DNA from: Elymus sibiricus
Taxonomy: Eukaryota; Streptophyta; Magnoliopsida; Poales; Poaceae
Length of the DNA stretch: 64,000 bases
Reading direction: 5' to 3'
NCBI GenBank assembly: GCA_039707655.1
Contig: CM077665.1
Location: 440,261,531 to 440,325,530 of the forward strand
The translations under genes were made by a program, and so were the position numbers. This document shows positions 35,081 to 47,880 of this stretch, in pieces. Position 1 is the stretch's first letter. Each line of letters starts with the position of its first letter. The notes below the pieces were generated by a model, which ran no database searches, was not told where the DNA came from, and saw nothing but the letters and a program-made list of their open reading frames with translations.

Positions 35081-36848
35081 GAAGGAGTCCTGCTGGACGT
35101 TGATGTTCCACCTTCACTCTGCGACAAACATCACACTCTTTCACAAACTGAGCAATCTCACGTTTCATACGAGTCCACCAGAAGGTTTGCTTGAGGTCTT
35201 GATACATTTTGGAACTTCCTGGATGAATTGAGAGGAGGGAATTATGTGCTTCATCCATGATAACCTTCCTGAGATCACCTTTCGGAACCACCAGACGGTC
35301 CTCAAAGAACAAGGTATCTTTGTCATCAACACGGAAGCACTTATACTTTGGAATGCTCTTAGCCACACCTTTCTTCACTTTCTTCACCATAGCATCAAGA
35401 AGCTGAGCTTGGTGAATCTGATCTTCGAGAGTCGGAGAGACTTGAAGATTGGCAAGAAATCCTTGAGGAACCACTTTGAGATTGAGCTTGCGGAATGCTT
35501 CACAAAGCTCGGGTTGAAGAGGCTTGAGGATAAGACTCTTGCAGTACGCCTTCCTGCTCAGCGCGTCTGCAATGACATTTGCTTTTCCAGGAGTATATTC
35601 AATGCTTGGATTGTACTCCTCGATCATTTCCACCCAACGTGTTTGCCAAAGATTGAGATTGGGTTGAGTGAAAATGTACTTCGAGCTCTTGTGGTCGGTG
35701 AACACCTCAACTGGTCTTCCCAATAATAGATGTCTCCACGTCATCAGAGCATGAACAACTGCCGCCAACTCAAGATCATGAGTAGGGTAGTTCTTCTCGC
35801 TAGGCTTCAGCTGACGCAAGGTATAAGCCACAACCTTCTTATCTTGCATCAGAACACCACAAAGACCTTGAAGGGAAGCATCACAAAACACTTGGAAAGG
35901 CTTGGATTGCTCGGGAGGAACAAGAACTGGAGCTGAAGTCAGCTTCTCTTTGAGTGTATTGAACGCCACATCACACTCAGGAGACCACACATACTTGACA
36001 TTCTTCTGAAGGAGGTTAGACATAGGCTTAGCAATTTGAGAAAAGTTCTCGATGAATCTTCTGCAATAACTTGCAAGCCCGAGGAAGCTACGAAGCTGCT
36101 TGACATTCTGAGGAGGCTCCCACTTCACAATTGCCTCAACTTTCTCAGGGTGCACTTTAATGCCCTCGGCAGAGATGACATGCCCAAGGTACACCACTTC
36201 ATTCAGCCAAAACTCACACTTTGAGAACTTAGCATAGAACCGATGCTCTCTTAACTTGTCCAGAACAAGTCGGAGATGCTCTTCATGCTCTTCTTCGGTC
36301 TCTGAGAAAACAAGAATGTCATCCAAATACACCAAGACGAACTCATTCTTGAAAGGAGAGAATATTAAGTTCATCATTCTGGAGAAGGTCGGAGGCACAT
36401 TTGCTAGACCAAAAGACATGACGGTGTACTCATAAGAGCCAAAACTCGTCCTGAAAGCAGTCTTTGGAATAACTTCTTCACGAATACGGATTTGATGATA
36501 GCCCATATGAAGATCTAACTTCGAGAAAACCTTGGCACCTTTCAATTGCTCAAACAACTCATTGATGTTGGGAAGTGGGTACTTGTTCCTGATTGTCTTC
36601 TTATTCAATGGACGGTAATCGATGCATAGTCGGTCCATGCCATCCTTCTTCTTGACAAAAAGAACACCACAACCCCAAGGTGATGAACTTGGTCTGATCA
36701 AACCCAGACGCTCTTGTTCATCTAGCTGTTTCTTCAATTCTTTCAGCTCTTCGGGGCCAAGCTTATAAGGACGCTTGCACACCGGTTCAGTTCCAGGCTC
36801 GAGTTCGATCACAAACTCCACTGGCCTGTGAGGAGGCATTCCTGGCAA
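35058..36848 (-). pseudogene. Reverse transcriptase-RNase H and integrase zinc domain of element D
   Basis: A 596-residue open frame. [45 protein letters not shown], and the active site [11 protein letters not shown] (YLDD at about 174-177). RNase [15 protein letters not shown] (Asp about 323), then [20 protein letters not shown] and [11 protein letters not shown]. Near the end is the integrase zinc finger (H...H then CDVCRRVK, about 535-580). The catalytic residues I checked are intact. The frame is separated from protease by a frameshift; just upstream, in this frame, a TAA sits in [12 protein letters not shown] where related proteins have Gln. Confidence 0.93.
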
Positions 36849-38452
36849 CTCTTCTGGAAAGACATCTTAATACTCCGAGACAACGGTAATTTGAGAGATG
36901 GCAAAATTTCACCCTTCTCATTGAGAGAAAATAGACGAATCGTGTCATCGCGAGCAGCGAAAATGATCACATCTTCAGAAGGATGAGTCAACTGGACTTC
37001 TTTAGCTTTGCAATCAACATAAGCCTTGTTCATCGCCAGAAAATCCATGCCAAGAATAAGATCAATATCCGACTTGCCGAGAACAATCGGAGAGGCCAGA
37101 AAGGAATAGCTGCCCATTTTGATAGAAACATCGGGAACGAACACATTCGCCGTCATTTGCAAACCCGGAGAAACAACCTTTAAAGGCCTAGGAATCTCTT
37201 CAGTCACAATGTCATGCTTAGCAACAAAAGGTCTTGATATGAATGAATGCGATGCACCAGTGTCAAACAAAACTTTTGCAGGAATAGAATTAACCGAGAG
37301 ATTACCCATTATCACTTGAGATGAATCCTCTACTTTAGCTGCATTCACCATGTTCACTCTTGCTGACTTGGGATTGTGCTTCACCATAGCACTGCCTGGG
37401 GGCCTGATAGGAGGAGGAGGCGGAAGACGCCGCTGGTTGGTGCACTTGTCGGAGTAATGGCCCTTCTGACCACACTTGTGACACGTAACCTCTGAGAGCG
37501 GACGGAAGTTTCCTGGAGGAGGAGCATTTGCCGACTTGGGTGCCTGAGGCCTCTGCTGAAAACCTGAGTTGGGTGGGTGGGAAGGTCCATGATCACCGTG
37601 TTGCTTCTGCTGCAGAGGAGGACGAAATGGAGGTGGAGGACGAACCCAATACTTCTGCTGCTTAGGAACAATCTGAGAGCTGGACGAAGAAGAGTTGGAA
37701 TCTCTAAACCGCTTCCTTGAGTTCTCTAACCTGAGCTGAGTTGCCTCGACCTTTAGAGCCATGTTGTAGAACTGATCAAACTCACGAGGCTCATGCAGGA
37801 CTAGACCCGGCTGAAGTTCATCCTTGAGACCACCTCTGAACTGGTAAATCATTGACTTCTCATCAGGAACATCTTGCTTGGCATAGCGGGCCAGATTCTA
37901 GAACTCGATGTTATACTAATAGATAGACTTGCTTCCTTGCTTCAAATTCCTGAACTTCTCACGCATCTCCTCGACAAAGCTCGTCGGGATATGATGAGCT
38001 CTGAAGTCATGGCAGAAATCATCCCAGCTATTTGCACGATCACCTCTGGAATCCTTGTACTGCTGCCACCAATCTGCTGCCTGACCCTTGAGCTGGAAAG
38101 TTGCGAACTTGACATAGTCCGCAGGTCTAACATTGCTGCACTCAAAATGCTTGTTCATGTCACGGAGCCAATCGTCTGCGTCGAGAGGCCGCTCACAACA
38201 GGTGAAGGACTTGGGTTGATTTGCGAGGAACTGGTTCAGAGTGGCAAACTGCGGCTGATTATGAAAATTCCCTTGATGGCCTTGCTGTCCCTGCTCTCTT
38301 TCCTGCAGCAACCTGAGCAACATCTGTGTATTCGCATTGGTTGCGGCCATCACTGCTTGCCAAGCCTCCGGAGGTGGAGGTGGTGGTGGGGGTGGTGGAG
38401 GATCAGACTGCTCCCCCTCACGACCTGGGTTCCCACGAGTTGCCGGAGCCAT
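36849..38452 (-). pseudogene. Gag-protease of element D
   Basis: Probable start ATG 38452 (MAPATRGNPG). A proline run and a Gag core follow, with ADDWLRDMNKHFECSN and LKGQAADWWQQYKDS. Two TAG codons near 37916 and 37898 sit where Gln is usual (SIY-YNIEF-NLARY). The same frame resumes to 36809 with YQFRGGLKDELQPGL, a CCHC knuckle CHKCGQKGHYSDKC and protease LFDTGASHSFIS, later LILGMDFLAMNKA. A frameshift near 36880 separates it from RT. Gag builds the particle; protease matures it. Confidence 0.9.
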
Positions 38453-38479
38453 CCTGAAGATGGACAAGACTATCAGCAC

Positions 38480-39284
38480 ACCATTGAAAAGATGATAGAA
38501 ATAAGCTGAATCAATGGCTTGAAAGAATTGCGACGGAATATCATCAATTGCATTCAGACTGCAAATAGTAAGAACGCTTTCTGTAGGATCTTGATAACAC
38601 CATTAGATCATGAAGCCACTTGAAATAACACAAAAGTATTGAGCTAAGGTTGCTCGGAACAAATGTACAACCATTATACATCTGTCGGAAGATGATCCTA
38701 ACAACTACTGGAATTCCCACCTAAGAATTTCTGAAGTCTTTCTTGTTTATGCGATTTGGGTTGCGGACCCAGGAACGTACCCAAGGTAATCAGCTACAAC
38801 TGCACTCTCAACCTTCCACACCATAAATCAAGAAACTCCGTAAACTCATCTACCTCAGACACTCGTAGTCACAACGATACTAAACATGGCAGTACCCTGG
38901 ACGCTCTCCCCAGTACTGGGTGACTCCAAACTTATCTCGCCACGAAAAGTATTGAAGCAATTTCGAACATCCTCCGTCCTGAGATACTAAGGAAACTAAA
39001 TGATAACGATGTGCAAAAATCCCTCGGAGCTCTACTCCTCGATAACAGGAGGCACCAAGACAGAATTCCTTCGCATCGGCATCATATAGTTTCCAAAATA
39101 CCCGCATGATCCTAATAAAAATTTTGAGCGAGAAGAGGAGTAGAATTAAAATTCCTAAGTCGAATTCCTCACCAGAGTATAGAAGAGGAGTAAAAGAAAC
39201 CTACTCTCCGATATAACTAGACTCAAAATAGTTTTCCACTAGACACGACTCGGCCAAGTTCGAACAAGCAAGGGGCTCCTATGG
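38480..39284 (-). other. 5' leader of element D
   Basis: About 0.8 kb between primer site and gag, with no credible coding sequence. Confidence 0.7.
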
Positions 39285-39308
39285 TCGGTATGGCTCTGAT
39301 TACCAACT
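39285..39308 (-). other. Primer-binding site of element D
   Basis: The minus strand reads TTGGTAATCAGAGCCATACC directly after the 5' LTR. It matches the initiator-methionine tRNA complement TGGTATCAGAGCC with one inserted A. Confidence 0.8.
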
Positions 39309-42300
39309 TGTCACGCCCAAGATGCGGTCCTATCCCTATTAAGGCTTGCGGCCTCGATGGGGATAGAAGCGCATCTCGTCGTTCGCAAGTACAGTAAAAC
39401 ATTGCATACATGTAGGAAGAGATGAGTATATGAGTTGGCTTACACTCGCCACAAGCTATCTTACAAGTCCACACAAATTTATTCATACATCATTCAGAAG
39501 GCAGGGTCCGGCTACGGACGAAAACAAACGATAAAAGAAGCAATGATAAACTATCTTGCTATCCCAGGATCACCACCACGAAGCTCCCTACTCGTCTGGA
39601 TATGTAACATACATCCGACCACGTTCTTCATCATACTCCCACTGGAGCTGCGACACATCATCTGACACGTACTCGTCAACACCTGTACCTATATTGTTGT
39701 AATCTGTGAGCCACAGGGACTCAGCAATCTCATAACCCGGGTAACGAAACTATGTAAGCCATTGGGTGAGGAATTGGTTAAGTGGTGAGGCTGCAGCAAG
39801 CACTAAGCATGTATTTGGTGGCTAGCTTACGAGAACATGAATGTAAATATGGTGCCCTATGTAGACGGTCGTGAACTAGCATGATCACTAAGTGATCCTG
39901 AATACTTACTTACGTCAATCATAACCCCACCGTGTTCTCCCTCGGTTCATGTTCACGAGCAGAGACAGTCACGGTTACACACACAGTTGGTGTATTTTAT
40001 TTGAGTTTACTTCAAGTTAACTATTACCGAGTGTTAAACAAATTTCCAAGTTGCCACGTAACTGCGGGCACGGCTTTCCGAAAGATTTAACCCTGCAGGG
40101 GAGCTCCAACTCATCCATCACAAACTAACCACACGCCGCGGGAATAACCTCGACCACGAATCTCGTGATCTTCCTAGGCAATTCCATTGGAATACCGCAA
40201 CCTCGAGATAGCCCGAAGAAAAACCAGAATTCCTCGCGAAAGACATTCGAGAAAAGTAAAACAAGTCCAGAAAGACCGCCCGACGTGTCGACGAACCAGA
40301 TAGGAGCCGCGTATCTCGTTCTTAGGACACGACCGGATGAGCACTACGTATAGTGGCCTGATAGACATCCCTCGAGTTGCCCCGAGGTGGCCCCGCAAGT
40401 GGCTCTGGGTTGGACCAACACTCATGAGGAGCACTGGCCCGGGTTGTTGATTAATTATCCACGGGGTAGCTAAGCCCTATGCATTTTTATTAAGTTAATT
40501 AGCAAATGTAGTACCAAAGTTGGGTCTTGCCAGACAAGTTTTAATCTAAAACGAATGGTCAAGGGGGTCCCCATAACAACCCCGAGCATGTTAGGAGCGC
40601 AAAATATGGAATATAACACCGGTACTCGAAACTAGTGCAGCAAAAGCGGAACAAAACACTGAGCAAAAGGCCAAGCCTTCCACCGTTGCCAGATATATAT
40701 GTGCATTAATTTAAATAGCAGTAAATAGAGTGATATAAACAAAATCCATGTTGACACATGGAAAGCTTGCACCTGCAACTAGCAATGCTATAAGATAAAG
40801 GCTGAGCAGCGGTAACATAGCCAATCAATGTTTGTTAGGTAGTGGAGGGGGTTAGAGGCTTTCATGGCAATTTAGGAGGCTGACAGTTTAAGTGGTAGGT
40901 AACGAAACATAACGGTAAAATCGAGACATCTAGCAAGGCAAAAATAGTGTCGGGATCCGGGGATGATCATCTTGCATGTTGGTTCTTCAGAGGGATAAAG
41001 AGCTGGGTCCTCGTAGTTGTACTCTCCGGGATCCTCATACTCAGGCTCAACACTCGTGTCTACCCAAGAGAAACAGCACCAAATAAACACACAAACAAGG
41101 TGCAATGCACAAACAAGATGATGCATGATCCGTTTGAAGTGTTTAACATGCAACCCTACGCTAGTCATGTTTCTCATGCAATTATTAAGTTATTTAGTAT
41201 TCTGGACAGAACCTCATGTTTAGTTGTTTGAACATGCATGGACATGGCAAATATGTATGCATCATGCAAAATCGATACAAATGCATATGTAGAACGTTGC
41301 AAACGGAGTAATGTAGCTCACGGTACACTCACGGCAAGGTACGAACGTTAACGGAGGCAAAACACAAAATGAGGAAGGCCATGGGCTATTCCTTGGTATT
41401 CCAAGGATGCCACTAGATAGGAAATGAAAATCTAGCAAGAATAGAGCTAAATATCAAGCAAAAATATGGAGTATAGCTCCCACAAGTCACAAAACAATTC
41501 TACACACAATCTGCCCACAAACAGCAACATGTCATCTTGCAAAACACATATCCAGAGCTGCAGGAAGTTTTAAATCGCAACCAAGGCATGGGCATGAAGT
41601 ACACAGCAAGCTTAACAAATCATCTATCTACAGCAACATGAAAGGAAGCATGGATCAATGGCAATGAAGCTCACAAGATGGCATGTTGAATCAGTTTGTA
41701 AGGACTTTGTGAAAATTCCAGTTTTACAGAATCTGAGTTAACATGATAGCAACTTTACAACAACTTTTATATATGCTACAGGTACTTTCATTGCATGAAA
41801 ATTAACAGGGAGGTAGAGGGCAACAACTACTACAAAACACTAGCACTTAGCATGAGCTTAAACATCACAGATCACTTGGAAGCATCCCTTAAACATGGTA
41901 TGAAAATAACTACAGATTCTCAGACTTGGTCAAATTTACAAGAGGCAAACATGACACTTGTTAACAGGATGGTATGTTGACAGCAAGTTTTACATATGAT
42001 GCAATAGTCTAATCCACAAGATATTGGCACACATCTAGAAAGGATGACAAGTAAAACAATTCATGGCATTGGACCAACTCCAAAGGAACACCATATCCAT
42101 GGGAATCATCTAGATAACATGGCAACAAAATAACAGATTTCCAACACTTAGAATATTTTGGGTATGTGAAAACAGAATTTTAGTGGCATGTTGGCATCAA
42201 GAATCCCACTTATAACATGATCTATCATGGCAAGCAAATATACCAGGGGCTAGCACATACACAAGTGAGCATATTTCATGTTGACAAGTTCATCAAATCA

Positions 42301-44428
42301 TGCAAGGATTAATTCATGTGAAAAAGACAAAATGACATATTGCCACAAAACAACATTTTCACAAACTTGTCCAAATGACAAAACCAACCACACCATTGGA
42401 TTCACTGCATTTTTCTACCCCAAAATCATATGTCACATGCCTATCTTCCTGTTGGTAAAACTCCCACAATTGCAAACACAAAAACAACTAGACACTTATA
42501 GCCACTCATATGTCAGATTTGGCATGTCCTAGGTTCTCTGCTAGAATTAGGAAACAAACAAAAAATAGCTTATTTCCTTAAAAGGAAATTTCACAGAAAT
42601 CATCAAAAAAACAATAAAACAAAATGCGAAAACAAGGGGGCCTACCTGGCAGTGAGCCAGGGGCCGTGTGGGTATGACATGCAGGCCTAGGGCCCACTGT
42701 CAGTGGCTTACAAACGGAAATAAAAATGGGGCATATTATGCCCTTGCGGGGGATCGAACCCGCGTCTCACGGGTAGAGAGTCGAGGGCGCTACCAACTGG
42801 GCTAGGCGGGGCTTGCGTTCAAAGAGGGGGTCTGGCCTCTTATGGACCAACCAGGCGCGGGGTCTTCTTCTTCCACGAGCCAGATGAGAAGGAGACACCA
42901 CCGGCGACTACCACGGCGGCCTACAGCACAGGGTAGCAGCGGCGGGGCTGCGGGATTGCACGGGGCGACGGGCTCGAGCGCACGCGGTCCAGGCGAGGCG
43001 CTCGCAAGCCCGGAACCTTCGGGTATGGAGCGGCTGAGCGGCGCGGTGCGTTGCAGGCTTGGCGAGGCAAGGCATTGAGCAGCGGGAGCGCGCGAGCTGC
43101 AGAGGCAAACTACGCAGCCAAGAGGCGCAAGGACACCCGCGGAACAACACCACAACAGCACTCACATATGAAAAAAAACTGCACCTTGACCAAAGCATCG
43201 GGAGCGTGGTCTTGGCACGAACAGATCTACGCGCACACAAGGCTAACGACGAGCGGGCGAGGGGGAATGGAAGGAGGGGATATACCTCCCTACCTAGGGC
43301 AAGGAGAGGAGGCGCGGGGCACGACGAGGCGACGGCGAGGAGCAGACGAACTCCGGTGCAAATCTGAACCGAAACAAAAAGGAAGGAGACCGGGCGACGA
43401 CGGCGACAGGCTAGCCTTGGCGCTCCCTCGAGCTGTCGAGGAAGAAGAGGCTCCCCGGGGCGACGTTCCCACGGCACCAGAGCGCGACTAGGGGCTGCAG
43501 AAGGATCACCCCGCGCACGAGCAGAGGCTCGCCCGGGCATCGGGAGCATGGCGACGGCGAGGAGCGTGGCTACCTTACCTGGCGGCGGCAAGGCGAGGAG
43601 GAGGGAGGAATTGGTAGAGGGGAACTAGGGCTACGCGGGGGACACGCTAAGTAGAGCTCTAGGGCGCCTGAAGGCCGTCAAATCCATCGAGCGCCGACAT
43701 GGCTCCTCTGGATGGAGTGCCGTACAAAGGAGGACGACAACGTTCACGCGAGGGGCTTGGTTGGGCTGCTGCTGGGCTGCGGGAGGTTATGGCCCAGGTG
43801 GGCTCTGCTCCTCTCTCTCTCTCTCAGAAAATATTTCCTTTTTTTCTTTAAACCGAGAGAAAATAAATCACACAGAAAGAGAGAGATGTTTAGATAAAGA
43901 AATAAAAATACTTTTGAACTCACCAAAATATACCCTATTTAGGAAAAATGTAGTAGGCATTTTTAGAGCAAACAATTTAAATCATATAAAAACAATAATA
44001 GGAATCTGTTTTTGCAAAATTAGAAGGCAAATATATTCAAGGAAAAAAATGTGAGTTTACTAACAAATCTTATCAGATTATTTATAAAGAGAGTAGCATT
44101 TTATTTGGGACAAAAGACAAACATTTGAAAACCCCACATGTTAGAAATTGAATAAGGGGAGATGGAGGCATAGTTTCTTTAGGAAAATAGTAGAGAGGGT
44201 TTTGCACAAGGAGCACCACTTGGTTGGCAAGCACACACAACCACAACACCCACTCGCACAACATCACCACATAAGCAAGGCATGATGCAAATGATGAATG
44301 GTGGTATCATGCCATGATGCAATTGACATGAGCAAAACATTAATAATCAAACCACATATGGCAAAACATAGATAGTTCATATGGAAAATTATATTACAAA
44401 TGGCAAAGGACGCACTTGGGCTATTACA
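39309..44428 (-). repeat. 5' LTR of element D (uninterrupted, 5120 bp)
   Basis: It starts TGTCACGCCC and ends GGGCTATTACA, and is the intact partner of 17518-21977 plus 33345-33979. It contains the second tRNA-like module, a GC-rich stretch (about 42800-43700) and a CT microsatellite near 43810, but no protein gene that I can support. Confidence 0.94.
42740..42812 (-). other. tRNA-like module inside the LTR of element D (copy 2)
   Basis: Same box A (TAGCCCAGTTGG) and box B (GGTTCGATCCC) arrangement as at 20950-21021. Substitutions between the copies leave both boxes and the T-arm hairpin unchanged. Confidence 0.55.
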
Positions 44429-44433
44429 TCCAC
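44429..44433. repeat. Target-site duplication TCCAC, right copy, of element D
   Basis: Exact match to 17513-17517. Confidence 0.95.
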
Positions 44434-44685
44434 ACTCCAAACTCGTCCAGATTCCCGTCCAGATTTGATAAGGCTCCGGTATATAAGAGATTGCCGGAGA
44501 TTTCTCCATCGGAACGTGATGAAATTTTACAGGGTTTTGTAGGATCAAGTCCACACAATTCCACTGAAACAATCGTCAAAGCGATGCTCGAGGAGACGGG
44601 GACGGCGAAAAAAAATCTGTTGTCCAGAAAAAAATTGTTGTCAATCTACAGACGAGCCATCGATCCTTTGCGATCCAATATCGAG

Positions 44686-44704
44686 CTCTCAATGAAAGCA
44701 CCAA
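44686..44704 (-). other. Probable primer-binding region of element C
   Basis: The minus strand reads TTGGTGCTTTCATTGAGAG directly after the GACACCGACA end of the LTR, a sequence I recognise at this place in related Triticeae Gypsy elements. I do not assign the tRNA. Confidence 0.6.
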
Positions 44705-45183
44705 TGTCGGTGTCAAAACCGGCAGATCTCGGGTTGGGGGGGCGAGCTGTGAGATCGAACTGATGGTAACAGAGACAAAGAACATGAGGCTTTTACCCAG
44801 GTTCGGGCCCTCTTAATGGAGGTAAAACCCTACATCCTGCTCTTGTTGTATTGATATTGTAGAGATTACCGAGTTGATATACCTCGAGATCGTGGATTTA
44901 TGGTATAAACCCTAGGGGGATGATGTTTTGTATGAATATGATCTATCGACTAGCCTGGCCTCGGCTTATATAATGCACCGGAGGCCTAGGATAACAAGAG
45001 TCCTAGCCGGCTATGTCGGTGGAGAGGAGTCCTTGTCTTGATCACCAAGTCTTGTGGAATCTTTCTCGTATATGTCATGAGCTGTCCGAGGTGGCCCATT
45101 AGTGAACCGCCATTGGGGTCCTCAGCCCAATCCACCTGGTCAGGACATGGTGTGTGAGTACCCCCTAGTCCAGGACACCATCA
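44705..45183 (-). repeat. 5' LTR of element C
   Basis: 479 bp, TGTCGGTGTC to ACACCATCA on the plus strand, with TG...CA ends. TATA-like TTATATAA lies at about 44966-44973. GTAAG (45184-45188) is the candidate duplication; the partner end is outside the window. Confidence 0.85.
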
Positions 45184-45218
45184 GTAAGGCCACAGATGCA
45201 ATTGATATTTAAATCCGA

Positions 45219-46054
45219 ATGGGAAATACCACGGTCCTGAACACTAAGGTGCATTTTGGACACACTGTGGTGAAGGTCTCTGTACCAGAATACCTGAGAG
45301 AGCCAATGGAGGACGCAAAAACTGTTGGCAATTGGAGCAACAAGAGGATTCCCAAGTTGTTTTGTTCAGTTAATTGCATGCCCTGGCAATGGAAGAACTT
45401 TCCGAAAGGTTTGCGTGGGAAATACCAAGGTCGCATCAAAGAAGCCACCATCATACTTGTGGCATCGAAAGACTTGTGAATATGGCTTGCTTTCTTTGGC
45501 ACGCCTGGTTCATGCAATGACATCAATGTGCTCCGATGATCTCCTTTGTTCAAGAGACTTTGTGATGGGGAAGCTCCACCGTACAACTACACCATCAACG
45601 GGCACAACTACAACATGGGATACTACCTTGACAACGGTATTTATCCTCAATGGGCAGCGTTTGTGAAGAGCATATTTGATCCCCGTGGAATGAACAAAGT
45701 CACTTTGCAACAATGCAAGAGGCAGCTAAGAAGGATGTGGAGAGGGCATTCAGATTGCTCTAAACTCGGTGGGGTATTGTTCGTGGAGTTGAAATGATGT
45801 GGGAAGCGAAGACACTTTGGCAGCTCAAGATACATTGTGTAATCCTACACAAAATGAGTGTCGGGGATGATGGTGAAGGGGCAACCCGCACACATGATTT
45901 TGCGAAGTTTGGTGTTCAGGTCCGCGTCACGAAGCAAGAGGCGAACCATATTGCTAACTTTCTGGAGATGCGTCGACAGTTGCGAGATCAACAGGTGCAT
46001 ATGCAACTTCTCAATGATCTTGTGGAGCATATGCGGACCCATGCTAGAAATTAG
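45219..46054 (+). pseudogene. Element F: PIF/Harbinger transposase remnant (DDE superfamily)
   Basis: The C-terminal two thirds of a plant PIF/Harbinger transposase. Visible: SVPEYLREP, CMPWQWKNFPKGLRGKYQG, LAFFGTPGSCNDINVL, then INGHNYNMGYYLDNGIYPQW and WAAFVKSIFDP. After a frameshift near 45715 come DVERAF and HCVILHKMSVGDD. The first catalytic Asp (usually in S-I-D-C-M) is Asn here (SVNCMP), the second is kept in CNDIN, and the Glu in DVERAF is present. A TGA (about 45477-45479) replaces Trp in DLWIW. The N-terminal part is missing; element C ends 35 bp upstream, so its insertion probably split the gene. It would have cut and pasted its own element. Confidence 0.85.
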
Positions 46055-47880
46055 TACTTTGCTTTTAATTTTTTTAATTATGCACTATGAACAATTTTTA
46101 TGTTTGGTTATGGTTGGATTATGTATTCTTAAGTATGAATAATTTGTATTTGTGTACGCTATGCATTGTTTGTCCGTGATAATCGATGTGCATGTGTTTG
46201 TATGTATTTGATGTTTCGAAAGTAGGGGCTATGCTTGCAAATGAGGTCATTTGAGGGCATATCGGTCACTGTCCGCGGGCGTGTCCGTGAATGTATGGGC
46301 CATGGATTAGGCAACTCCGTTTGTAGATGATCTTACAATTGTTTGATTCCCCTAAAAAGTTGTTTGATGCTTTAAGATACTTCGTGCTTAATAGCCTGAG
46401 GAAGAAGGTTTAGGTGTAAAGTTCAATTAGTTATGTTGTAATGTGTATATTATTGCAGTTATTGACCTTATTCTAGATCAGTTGAGATATGAGTACCTGA
46501 CTTTCATACGCTAGTTGTATCAAGCATGCATTACAGTAGAAGACATATGGTACATGGCATCAGATAAAAATAAATGGGAGTTCACATACAAATCACTTGA
46601 ATTTCAAACAACATTCAATACACACTAAAACTCAGCATAATATTGCAGCAACAACCTTGCTAATTCAGTGCAACGGTTCAGCATAATAACAGAAATGTAA
46701 TGATAAAACAACATAGCATCACTCAAATTCATCACAAATCCCTTGAGCTTCATTATCTTTCCCTTTCTCACCTATTTCTCTTTAAGCAAATTTGCAATCA
46801 TAAACTCTAGCTTCTTTTTCTTCTCCTTAAACTTCTCTCTCTCTCTCCCCCTCCCTTAATCCTCATCAATTACATATATTTGTGGTTGAATTGTCAGCTA
46901 GGTTCTTCTTCTTCAGCTCTGCCTTAAGTTTGCTCGGAGATTGATCTGCGAGGGCCTTCTGACCCGATGCATGCTCCTTCTCAAGCATCAGTTTAGCAAA
47001 ATCACATTTGAAGCATCCAAGCTCATGCTCTAACTTTGGCTTCCACCCTACTATAGCTTAAAGTCTCCTTAAGCATTAACTGAATTTCCTCTAAGCCTCT
47101 CTCTATTCTATTGCTCAGACATGCACTATATCCTAACTCGACACATGTTCAGAGAAACTGACCACTCAGCATCAACCCATTCCATAAAGGCACACTTATT
47201 TTCTTCCTAAAAATTTAGAAAAATAAATTATACTTTAATTTATGGACAAATATTGGTTTTATGAAAAATCACAAGATTTAACAAAATTAAATATTTTAAG
47301 CAGTGATATTAAATGTTTTATGAGAAGGGCAAATAAGCATGTCATGACCGTCTTGCTTGTTTTCACAGATTACAATATGCTCATGTAGTGGACCTCCATG
47401 CTTCTTCTTCTTCTTGTTTACCATCGTGTCCGCATATAAATCAATCACCATACCAAATTTGTCATCCTCATCCGATGATGAGTTGTCAAAAACAACTCAA
47501 CAAGAAAGCTCATCTTCAAAATAGGCACACATAATTTGAACAAAATTCCTTGAGACACTAAAACAATGGGTAAGGAAATTCATCGAATACCTTGTGGTCA
47601 TCTGAAGGCAATGCGAACGAGAGGAAGGGGTGGTCGATCGGGGGGTGTCCAGTGACCGCGGGATGCGTGGCTCGAAGAGGAGGCTGCGAGAGGCGACCAA
47701 CCCTGCGTGGAGAGGCAGCGATGGGTGAGACATCCATTTTATCATTATCTACCACTACAATTTATCATATTTCAATGATATGTTTTTGGTGCAATTCTAA
47801 TTTCTTTTCTATCTTAAAATGCAAGGAATACAAAGAGAGAGGAATTACTGGACAGTTCGAAATCTAAACCTAAAATGCAA
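46055..47880. other. Unclassified AT-rich repeat-derived DNA
   Basis: The first 300 bp are probably the 3' flank of the PIF/Harbinger element. Further on, the minus strand of 47340-47520 reads SSSDEDDKFGMVIDLYADTM and KKKKKHGGPLHEHIVICENK. This resembles the acidic N-terminus of PIF transposases but is too short to be sure. No other coding signal is convincing. Confidence 0.4.

Larger units (their letters stand above)
17518..44428 (-). mobile_element. Element D: complete Tekay/Del-like Gypsy chromovirus with very long LTRs
   Basis: Minus-strand element spanning 26.9 kb including the nested Angela array E, or about 15.5 kb without it. Its LTRs are about 5.1 kb (17518-21977 plus 33345-33979, and 39309-44428), with TG...CA ends and TCCAC duplications. 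The internal part has, 5' to 3' on the minus strand, a primer site, leader, gag, protease, RT-RNase H, integrase and a chromodomain-like tail. Protein content and the chromodomain place it with chromoviruses. The polyprotein is broken by stops and frameshifts. The LTRs differ at about 12 positions in their first 600 bp by eye. Confidence 0.93.
44434..45183 (-). mobile_element. Element C: 5' end of an older Tat-like Gypsy (leader, primer site, 5' LTR)
   Basis: On the minus strand the order is LTR (45183 to 44705), primer site, then leader running left into element D and on at 17512. The LTR shares its ATGTAGGGTTTTACCTCC and GGTTTTGACACCGACA blocks with element A, so they are relatives in opposite orientation. 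The rest of C lies left of element A, outside the window. Confidence 0.8.
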
